A stretch of DNA of 9,776 bases, taken from positions 1-9,776 of the forward strand of contig JAIPDY010000238.1 in assembly GCA_021737445.1 (NCBI GenBank), given 5' to 3'. Position numbers and translations under genes: made by a program. Below are positions 1 to 6,363 of the stretch, one piece after another. The DNA comes from Desulfotignum sp. (GTDB lineage Bacteria > Desulfobacterota > Desulfobacteria > Desulfobacterales > Desulfobacteraceae). The notes below the pieces were generated by a model. That model did not search any database. It worked only from the letters and a program-made list of their open reading frames with translations, and was not told the DNA's origin. Every line of letters starts with the position of its first letter. The first letter of the stretch is position 1.

Positions 1-975
1 CACTTCCGGGATTCCCCCGACAGCTGCCGCCACTACCGGTGTACCGCACGCCCCTGCCTCCAGGTTGATGATCCCGAAGGGTTCGTACACAGAAGGACAT
101 ACAAAAACAGCGGCATGGCTGTAAAGAACCGGCAGATCCTGCAACGGGATTGTTTCTGAAAGCCAGTATATGTCGCGGCCCAATTCCTGCCGGGCTGTTT
201 CCACCCGGGTTTCCATCTCCTGTGCAATTTCTCTTGTATCAGGGGCACTGGCACACAGCACGACCTGCACGCCCGGATCCAGCAGGGAAATGGCGGAGAT
301 CAGATGCATGATGCCCTTCTGCCGTGTGATTCTGCCCACAAAAAGGATATAAGGCCTGGCCGGATCTATGCCGTAGCTTTTGATAATATCAGGCCTGGAT
401 GTGTCACGAAAAAAGCGGGTATCCACCCCGTTATAAATGACTTGTATCTTTTCAGGATCAATCTGGTAGAGGTCCATCACGTTCTGCTTCATTGTTTCAG
501 ATACGGCAATAATACCGTCTGCGTTTTCCATGGCTGTTTTTTCCAGCCAGCAGGTGGCATGGTAGCTGTCACCGAGCTGGTCTTTTTTCCACGGACGGTG
601 GGGTTCAAGGGAATGGGTTGTCACTACCAGCGGGGCCTGGAAAATCTGCTTGAGCAGGCACCCGGCCATATAGGTGTACCAGGTGTGACAGTGGATCACA
701 TCAGCCGCATCCGCAGTACCGGTCATGACGGCATTGCGCACCAGGGTGTCACCCAGTTTGGGCCGCTGCAGCCCGGATATTGCAGAAGATATCTCTGGTA
801 CACCGGATACCAGCAGATGGGGATCAGACAGGTTCTGGTCCCCGAAACACAGGACATCGAAACTGTCTGTGCCGGGCGAAAGGGCGGTCATCTCCCGGAC
901 AAGATGCTCCACATGCACCCCGGCCCCGCCGTAAATATGGGGGGGATACTCATTGGTCAAAATTAATGTTTTCAT
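1..975 (-). CDS. glgM: GT4 glycosyltransferase, GlgM-type (maltose-1-phosphate synthase / 'Corynebacterium-type glycogen synthase'), 3' end cut by window
   Basis: Reading the minus strand from ATG at 975 gives 325 residues, still open at the left edge; family members are about 390-410 aa, so roughly 70 C-terminal residues are missing. Visible motifs are a Gly-rich N-terminal loop (YGGAGVHVEHL, residues 15-25), the HCHTWYT acceptor-side motif (95-101), THSLEPHRPW (120-129), the phosphate-binding GRITRQK segment (Arg215, Lys220) and the GT4 EX7E motif in VYEPFGIINLEA (Glu298, Glu306). Within GT4 this pattern matches the family annotated as Corynebacterium-type glycogen synthase. Studied mycobacterial members join ADP-glucose to glucose-1-phosphate to make alpha-maltose-1-phosphate, the GlgE donor. 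The gene starts 13 nt after the glgB stop without a strong ribosome binding site (only a weak AAGAAG), so translational coupling to glgB is likely. Direct glucan elongation by this enzyme remains possible; substrate choice is inferred from family and neighbours. Confidence 0.88.
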   Translation of the reverse strand, partial: MKTLILTNEYPPHIYGGAGVHVEHLVREMTALSPGTDSFDVLCFGDQNLSDPHLLVSGVPEISSAISGLQRPKLGDTLVRNAVMTGTADAADVIHCHTWYTYMAGCLLKQIFQAPLVVTTHSLEPHRPWKKDQLGDSYHATCWLEKTAMENADGIIAVSETMKQNVMDLYQIDPEKIQVIYNGVDTRFFRDTSRPDIIKSYGIDPARPYILFVGRITRQKGIMHLISAISLLDPGVQVVLCASAPDTREIAQEMETRVETARQELGRDIYWLSETIPLQDLPVLYSHAAVFVCPSVYEPFGIINLEAGACGTPVVAAAVGGIPEV

Positions 976-988
976 AAATTTTTGCTTC

Positions 989-2974
989 TTACTCCATGGT
1001 TGAATTGTGTTTTGTGGAAACCGGTTCCGGTGCCATTTTCTGGAGAAAAACAATACCCAGGGGCGGCAGCACGATGTTCAGGGAAAAGGAGAACCCGTGG
1101 GCCGGCACCGGGGAGGCTTCAATTTGTCCCAGGCTGCCCTGGTTGCTGCCCCCGTATTCTTTTGCATCACTGTTGAGACACTCTTTCCAGAACCCATCTG
1201 CAGGAACCCCCACCCGGTAATTGGGACGGGGTATGGGCGTAAAATTACACACCGCAATAACCTCTTCTTCCGCTGTCCTGTCCATGCGCATAAAAGTGAG
1301 GGTGGACTGCTGCACATCATTGCAGTCGATCCACTGAAATCCCTTCCGTGAAAAATCATCTGCATGCATGGCAGGGGTGCGCCGGTAAAACTGGTTCAGG
1401 TCTTCGATCCAGCGCTGAAGCCCCTTGTTGAAAGGATTTTCCAGCAGGTGCCAGTCCAGGCTGGTATCATGGTTCCATTCCCGGCTCTGTCCGATCTCCC
1501 CCCCCATGAAAATAAGTTTTTTGGCCGGCTGTCCATACATATATCCAAAAAGCAGGCGCAGTCCGGCAAACTTCTGCCATTCATCTCCGGGCATTTTACC
1601 GAGCAAAGACCCTTTGCCGTGGACAACCTCATCGTGGGACAAAGGGAGGACGTAGTTTTCATTAAAGGCATATATCATCCGGAAGGTCAGTTTGTCGTGA
1701 TGAAAGCTGCGGTGGATGGGATCCCTGGACATATACGCCAGGGTGTCATGCATCCATCCCATGTCCCATTTCATGTCAAAACCCAGTCCCCCCAGGTGAG
1801 ACGGTCTGGACACCATGGGCCAGTCAGTGGATTCCTCGGCAATGGTTACTGCATGGGGGTGGTTGTCATGGACCACCTCGTTGAACCGCTTGAGAAAGGC
1901 AACCGCTTCCAGATTTTCCCGCCCTCCGTATATGTTGGGCTCCCATTCACCTTCTTTCCGGGAATAATCCAGATAGAGCATCGAAGCAACCGCATCCACC
2001 CGGAAACCGTCAACATGGTATTTTTCCAGCCAGAACATGGCACTGCTGATGAGATAGCTGACGACTTCATTGCGGCCATAGTTGAAAATCAGGCTTTTCC
2101 AGTCAGGATGAAACCCCTTGCGCGGGTCTTCGTGCTCAAACAGATGGGTGCCGTCAAAATACCCCAGGCCGTGCTCATCACTGGGAAAATGGGAGGGTAC
2201 CCAGTCCAGAATCACACCGATATTTTTCTGGTGCAGGCAGTCCACCAGATACATAAAATCCTGGGGCGTACCAAAACGGCTGCTGGGGGCAAAATAGCCC
2301 AGGCACTGATATCCCCAGCTGCCGTAAAAGGGATGTTCCATTACCGGCAGAAATTCCACATGGGTGAATCCCATCTTCAAAAGATAATCCGGCAGTTTTT
2401 CAGCCAGTTCCCGATAGGTTGCAAACCGGTTTTTTTCTTCCGGTATCCGGATCCAGGAACCCAGGTGCATCTCATAAACCGCCATGGGCGAAGATCTCAC
2501 ATTGACATTGCTGCGGTTTTCCATCCAGTCGTCATCTGACCATTCATGGGCCAGATCCCATGTCACAGACGCGGTCTGGGGGGACAGTTCGGTGAAAAAT
2601 GCGAACGGGTCGGTTTTGTCCACCTGGTATTCTTTCTGTGTGGAACGGATATGGTATTTGTACAACGTCCCGGCTTTGATACCGGGGATGAAACCCTCCC
2701 ATATACCTGAATCTGCCCGGGGTGTCAGCGGGTGCTGGGTAGTGTGCCAGTCGTTGAATGATCCCGTGACAAAAACCTCCCGGGCATTGGGGGCCCACAC
2801 GGCAAAATAAAATCCATTCTGCCCGTCGACTTTCATGGGGTGGGCACCCAGTTTGTCATACAGGCAGAAATGGCTTCCCTCATTGAACAAAAACAGGTCA
2901 TCTTCGCTCAACAGGGTGATATTGGCGGATTTGTTTTTTTTCTGGTTCAGGGTGGTGTGATCGTGATCAGGCAT
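989..2974 (-). CDS. glgB: 1,4-alpha-glucan branching enzyme (GH13, GlgB)
   Basis: Encodes 661 aa. It cleaves alpha-1,4 glucan chains and re-attaches them through alpha-1,6 bonds, here presumably on glucan made by GlgE. A single CBM48 beta-sandwich (about residues 53-130, FYFAVWAPNAREVFVTGSFNDW) precedes the GH13 barrel; the extra N1 module of the longer enterobacterial form is absent. Catalytic motifs are all present: DWVPSHF (257-263), GFRVDAV with nucleophile Asp327, TIAEEST with the acid/base Glu at 380/381, and LPLSHDEVVHGK with Asp448. A beta-rich C-terminal domain follows (from about residue 560). The frame stays open upstream to 3025, overlapping the preceding gene, but ATG at 2974 is chosen because GGAGG lies 4 nt upstream and it begins 16 nt after the maltokinase stop. 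ATG at 3001 is a less likely alternative. Stop TAA at 991-989. The gene appears intact. Confidence 0.95.
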   Translation of the reverse strand: MPDHDHTTLNQKKNKSANITLLSEDDLFLFNEGSHFCLYDKLGAHPMKVDGQNGFYFAVWAPNAREVFVTGSFNDWHTTQHPLTPRADSGIWEGFIPGIKAGTLYKYHIRSTQKEYQVDKTDPFAFFTELSPQTASVTWDLAHEWSDDDWMENRSNVNVRSSPMAVYEMHLGSWIRIPEEKNRFATYRELAEKLPDYLLKMGFTHVEFLPVMEHPFYGSWGYQCLGYFAPSSRFGTPQDFMYLVDCLHQKNIGVILDWVPSHFPSDEHGLGYFDGTHLFEHEDPRKGFHPDWKSLIFNYGRNEVVSYLISSAMFWLEKYHVDGFRVDAVASMLYLDYSRKEGEWEPNIYGGRENLEAVAFLKRFNEVVHDNHPHAVTIAEESTDWPMVSRPSHLGGLGFDMKWDMGWMHDTLAYMSRDPIHRSFHHDKLTFRMIYAFNENYVLPLSHDEVVHGKGSLLGKMPGDEWQKFAGLRLLFGYMYGQPAKKLIFMGGEIGQSREWNHDTSLDWHLLENPFNKGLQRWIEDLNQFYRRTPAMHADDFSRKGFQWIDCNDVQQSTLTFMRMDRTAEEEVIAVCNFTPIPRPNYRVGVPADGFWKECLNSDAKEYGGSNQGSLGQIEASPVPAHGFSFSLNIVLPPLGIVFLQKMAPEPVSTKHNSTME

Positions 2975-2978
2975 ATTG

Positions 2979-2983
2979 CCTCC
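2979..2983 (-). promoter_or_regulatory. Ribosome binding site of glgB
   Basis: GGAGG on the minus strand ends 4 nt before ATG at 2974, within the 16-nt gap after the treS-mak stop. It is the strongest Shine-Dalgarno match at any start in the window and decides the glgB start against the upstream in-frame ATG at 3001 and the longer open frame to 3025. Confidence 0.8.
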
Positions 2984-2990
2984 ATATATA

Positions 2991-5447
2991 TCAGGTTTCA
3001 TGTAATAATTGTTCAATGCCCGCAAGGGGAATATTGATCCAGTCGGGGCGGTTGTTCATTTCATAGCCGAGCTCATACACAGCCTTTTCCATGAGATAGG
3101 CATGCAGCAGCACTTCCATATCTTCATGGGAATGCGGAAGAAAATTGGCATCAGCACTTCTGGCCAGATATTCACCCAGGTACTGGGCACTCACCCACAT
3201 CCGCCATTCCTCTGCCTTGGCCGCCATGGTCCCGCGCAGCTCAGAATGGAACATCCCCCTTGCTTCCTCGGCCTGGAGGGCCACATAACAGGCATAGTGA
3301 AATGACCGCAAAAGCCCTGCCACATCCCGGAGAGGAGACCGTTTGATGCGCCGCTCACTCACAGGCCGGACCGGTTCTCCTTCAAAGTCGATAATCACAA
3401 AATCCTGACCAGTGTGTAAAATCTGGCCCAGGTGAAAATCACCGTGGCACCGCACACGCATGGCGCTTATCTTCCGGCTTGTGAGCGCCCTGAAACGGTC
3501 AATGATCTCCTGCCTGCGGTCCAGTATCTGTTTTGCGGCTGCCTGAATGTTTTTCGGCAATGGATTTCTCCGGGCCCTGGTGCGTTTTTCAAGCTGTCCC
3601 AGTACCCTGCCTGCCATGGAACTCATGGACTGGAAAAGAGCGCGCTGGTAGAGTTTGGAAAACGGTTCGGGTGTGAACAACGGATCCTGAGATGCCGATG
3701 CCAGTGCCGCATGCATCTGGGCTGTGCGCCGGGCCAGCAGGACAGCTGATTCAAGATAAAATCCGATCTGCGTTTCCATCTCAGGGGGAACAGGCATCCT
3801 GCTTAATGCCAGCAAGCTTTTGCGGGGCAGAGAAACCGGGATATTTTCCCGGCTCTCCATCACCCGTTCAAAAAATCCGGACAGGCTGCTCACGGTATAG
3901 GCCCAGGCATCACCCTGGTTGGCCACATACTCCTGGAGAATACCCACTGTACCGGGTTCCTCACCCTGACGGGTGTATTCCAGAAACCCGGCAAGACCTG
4001 GCAGACCGGCAAACCCCCTGCCGGCCAGAAACCGCGATATTTCCAGGTCGGGGTTGGTCCCTTCCTGCAGGCGGCGGAACAGCTTGAGAATGAACCGGTG
4101 CCCGAAAATGATGGAGGTATTGCTCTGTTCCGTGCTTATCACCCTGGTTTCCATGGGCAGGCTCAGTGTGCTGTACATGCTTTTAAACCCGGTGGCAGGT
4201 GTTGCTGTTAACCTGCCCTTGCTGCCTTTTGCAGATTGCCTGCGGTTAATCATTTCCAAAAGCACATGGCAGAACCCCGGATGAAAAAGACCATCCACAA
4301 GAAACCCTTCCTGCCCTTTGGATGTCATTTTTATCTGTGCCATGACCGCCTGGGGGTGGTTCTCCATGACAGCTGCACCGCCTGCTGCGCTCAGACAGGT
4401 AACCGGCAGGATATAGGTTTCATCGTTACCCTCTGTGTACCCCAGGGTTACCAGGAGCATATAACCTGCCTGTACATGGTTGCCCACAGACAGCTGGTCA
4501 CCCAGTGCAAGGGACTTGATGCGGCTGTCCTTGGCGCCAAACCACCGGCATTTCACAATATAGGACCGCAGATGTTTTTCAAAACGTCTGCGCAGGTTCC
4601 CCTGCATCACCTCCTCCCATCGTGTGCGCACCTCGAATACCGGCAGTTCGGCATCCATGTCAGATTCCGTATCCGCCGCTGCGGGGGTCGTGAGCAGAAA
4701 CCAGAAAAAACCATGGGGCCCCAGGGTGAGAAAATACGGGGCATCGGTAATGCCCGGAAAAGGGGTGTTACCGAATATTTCCACAGGAATTTTACCTTCA
4801 TGCCCCTGCATATCCAGTTCAGCATACTGCACAAACCGCGAAAGATTGACCACCACCAGCACGGACTGGTCTTCATGCCGGCGGATAAAGGCAAGGATTT
4901 TGGGATTTTCCGGTTCCAGAAAAATCAGATCCCCCCTGCTGAAAGCGGGTATGCGGCTGCGCAGGGTGAGCAGCCGCCGTATCCACCAGAAAAGGGAATG
5001 GCGGTTCTGCTTCTGGGCTTCGACGTTGAGCACCCCGAAGTGGTATTCAGGATCGGTGATCACAGGGAGATACAGCTGGTGGGGATTGCACCGGGAAAAC
5101 CCGGCATTCCGGTCCGGGCCCCACTGCATGGGGGTGCGGACCCCGTTTCTGTCCCCCAGGTAGATATTGTCCCCCATACCGATCTCATCCCCGTAATACA
5201 GGATGGGGGTGCCCGGCAGGCAGAGCAGCAACGCATACATCAGTTCTATCCTGCGCCGGTGGTTGCCCATGAGCGGGGCCAGGCGCCGCCGGATGCCCAG
5301 GTTCAGGCGCATGCGCGCATCCCTGGCATAGGCCCGGTACATGTAATCCCGTTCTTCATCCGTGACCATTTCCAGGGTCAGCTCATCGTGGTTCCGCAAA
5401 AAAAATGGCCCATTGACAGGATTCCGGGATGGCGGGCGTGGTGTCAA
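2991..5447 (-). CDS. treS: Trehalose synthase C-terminal part fused to maltokinase (downstream piece of frameshifted treS-mak)
   Basis: This 818-codon frame continues the trehalose synthase interrupted upstream and adds a maltokinase domain. Residues up to about 250 hold the rest of TreS: LRNHDELTLEM with the third catalytic Asp (21), the YGDEIGMGDNIYLGDRNGVRTPMQW block (86-108), and the C-terminal beta domain. From about 270 to the end is the kinase that phosphorylates maltose to maltose-1-phosphate: RWFGAKD (301-307), nucleotide-binding FILKLFRR (Lys455), the catalytic-loop-like HGDFHLGQ (Asp670) and metal-binding DFEGEP (Asp687). The first 16 residues read the wrong frame, and the first possible start (TTG at 5447) has no ribosome binding site, so the piece most likely belongs to one gene with 5383-6339. 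Joined, they give about 1115 aa, as expected for TreS-Mak fusions. Stop TGA at 2993-2991. The domain calls are firm; how, or whether, this part is translated is unknown. Confidence 0.9.
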   Translation of the reverse strand: MTPRPPSRNPVNGPFFLRNHDELTLEMVTDEERDYMYRAYARDARMRLNLGIRRRLAPLMGNHRRRIELMYALLLCLPGTPILYYGDEIGMGDNIYLGDRNGVRTPMQWGPDRNAGFSRCNPHQLYLPVITDPEYHFGVLNVEAQKQNRHSLFWWIRRLLTLRSRIPAFSRGDLIFLEPENPKILAFIRRHEDQSVLVVVNLSRFVQYAELDMQGHEGKIPVEIFGNTPFPGITDAPYFLTLGPHGFFWFLLTTPAAADTESDMDAELPVFEVRTRWEEVMQGNLRRRFEKHLRSYIVKCRWFGAKDSRIKSLALGDQLSVGNHVQAGYMLLVTLGYTEGNDETYILPVTCLSAAGGAAVMENHPQAVMAQIKMTSKGQEGFLVDGLFHPGFCHVLLEMINRRQSAKGSKGRLTATPATGFKSMYSTLSLPMETRVISTEQSNTSIIFGHRFILKLFRRLQEGTNPDLEISRFLAGRGFAGLPGLAGFLEYTRQGEEPGTVGILQEYVANQGDAWAYTVSSLSGFFERVMESRENIPVSLPRKSLLALSRMPVPPEMETQIGFYLESAVLLARRTAQMHAALASASQDPLFTPEPFSKLYQRALFQSMSSMAGRVLGQLEKRTRARRNPLPKNIQAAAKQILDRRQEIIDRFRALTSRKISAMRVRCHGDFHLGQILHTGQDFVIIDFEGEPVRPVSERRIKRSPLRDVAGLLRSFHYACYVALQAEEARGMFHSELRGTMAAKAEEWRMWVSAQYLGEYLARSADANFLPHSHEDMEVLLHAYLMEKAVYELGYEMNNRPDWINIPLAGIEQLLHET

Positions 5448-6339
5448 GGATTTCAGTGACCGGAAACCGGCTTTCCATGTGCACTGCCATGTAAAGCCGG
5501 GGCATCAGGGGAAAATGAAAACTCATATGACACTCATCACCCTCCCCGAAATACTGGACAGCATCTTCGGGCCACTGGTTGGCTTCGGCCAGAAACATCC
5601 TGCCCTGGTATTTTTCATCCATACGCTGCCGCAGTTTTTTGAGGAATGCATGGGTTTCAGGCAGGTTTTCGCAGTTGGTCCCTTCCCGCTCGTACAGGTA
5701 GGGAATGGCATCCAGCCGCAGGCCGTCCACCCCCATGTCCATCCAGAAATCCAAAGCCTTGAAGATCGCGTCATGCACTTTTGGGTTGTCAAAGTTGAGA
5801 TCCGGCTGGTGGGAGTAGAACCGGTGCCAGAAATAGGCTTTGGCCACCGGATCCCAGGTCCAGTTGCTGCTCTCAAAATCCTGAAAAATAATGCGGGCAT
5901 CTGTGTATTTTTCCGGGGTATCGCTCCACACGTAAAAATTGCGCCAGGCGCTGCCCGGTTTTGACCGGCGGGCCCGCTGGAACCAGGGATGCTGGTCTGA
6001 TGTGTGGTTGATCACAAGTTCTGTGATCACCTTCATGTTCCGTTTGCGTGCCGCCCGCATAAACGCCTTGAAATCTGCCAGGGTGCCGTATGCCGGGTTG
6101 ATGGCCTTGAAATCAGCGATGTCGTATCCATCATCTTTCAGGGGGGAAGGGTAAAAAGGCAGCAGCCACAGGGCGGTGACCCCCAGTTCCTGCAGATAAC
6201 CCAGTTTCTCGGTCAGGCCCTTGAAATCACCGATGCCATCCCCATTGCTGTCATAAAACGTCTTGATATGGAGCTGATAAATCACTGCATCTTTGTACCA
6301 CAACGGATCATTTTTCGGTTGCGGGCTGCGTTTTGTCAT
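5383..6339 (-). CDS. treS: Trehalose synthase N-terminal part (GH13_16), truncated by frameshift
   Basis: Encodes 318 aa from ATG at 6339 to TGA at 5385-5383. TreS interconverts trehalose and maltose. Visible motifs are WYKDAVIYQLHIKTFYDSNGDG near the N-terminus, VINHTSDQHPWF (109-120), DGLRLDA with nucleophile Asp210 and FLAEANQWPED with acid/base Glu252. The last correct residues are CQWAIF; the frame then runs through the T8 tract into FAEPR and stops. The third catalytic Asp (LRNHDE) and the remainder of the protein lie in the +1 frame, encoded at 2991-5447. On its own this product lacks a complete active site and should be inactive. AAAGGA lies 10 nt before the start, and the gene begins 24 nt after the glgE stop. 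It could be a genuine mutation, a sequencing error in the homopolymer, or a site of transcriptional slippage; the sequence alone cannot decide. Confidence 0.9.
   Translation of the reverse strand: MTKRSPQPKNDPLWYKDAVIYQLHIKTFYDSNGDGIGDFKGLTEKLGYLQELGVTALWLLPFYPSPLKDDGYDIADFKAINPAYGTLADFKAFMRAARKRNMKVITELVINHTSDQHPWFQRARRSKPGSAWRNFYVWSDTPEKYTDARIIFQDFESSNWTWDPVAKAYFWHRFYSHQPDLNFDNPKVHDAIFKALDFWMDMGVDGLRLDAIPYLYEREGTNCENLPETHAFLKKLRQRMDEKYQGRMFLAEANQWPEDAVQYFGEGDECHMSFHFPLMPRLYMAVHMESRFPVTEILDTTPAIPESCQWAIFFAEPR
5398..5405 (-). other. T8 homopolymer: frameshift site in treS-mak
   Basis: On the coding strand a run of eight T follows CAATGGGCCA. Seven T would give Q-W-A-I-F-L-R-N-H-D-E, the conserved TreS sequence, in one frame. 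Eight give Q-W-A-I-F-F-A-E-P-R-stop. The shift to the downstream frame is therefore +1, equal to one surplus T. The frames on both sides are otherwise clean and conserved, so the break maps to this tract and not to a wider rearrangement. Confidence 0.9.
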
Positions 6340-6349
6340 AAGATTGCTG

Positions 6350-6355
6350 TCCTTT
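6350..6355 (-). promoter_or_regulatory. Ribosome binding site of treS-mak
   Basis: AAAGGA on the minus strand lies 10 nt upstream of ATG at 6339, inside the 24-nt gap after the glgE stop. The spacing is a little long, but this is the best match nearby and supports the chosen start. Confidence 0.55.
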
Positions 6356-6363
6356 ATGTCTTG

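Noticed and set aside
304..966. 220-codon open frame on the plus strand
   Set aside because: Antisense to the GlgM-like gene, which shows clear GT4 motifs through the same region.
1..975. Calling the left-edge gene a GT5 glycogen synthase (GlgA)
   Set aside because: Its short N-terminal domain, THSLEPHRPW motif and GT4 EX7E motif fit the GlgM-type GT4 family; the GT5 member is the gene at the right edge.
1364..2539. 391-codon open frame on the plus strand
   Set aside because: It lies entirely antisense to glgB, whose motifs are complete; the translation has no recognisable domain and looks like a mirror of the codon bias of the real gene.
2991..5447. Separate gene starting at TTG 5447
   Set aside because: There is no Shine-Dalgarno match upstream, the first 16 residues do not match the family, and the protein would begin in the middle of the TreS barrel. 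It is better explained as the rest of the frameshifted gene.
4236..5459. 407-codon open frame on the plus strand
   Set aside because: Antisense to the treS-mak fusion, with no recognisable family; explained as a shadow of the minus-strand gene.
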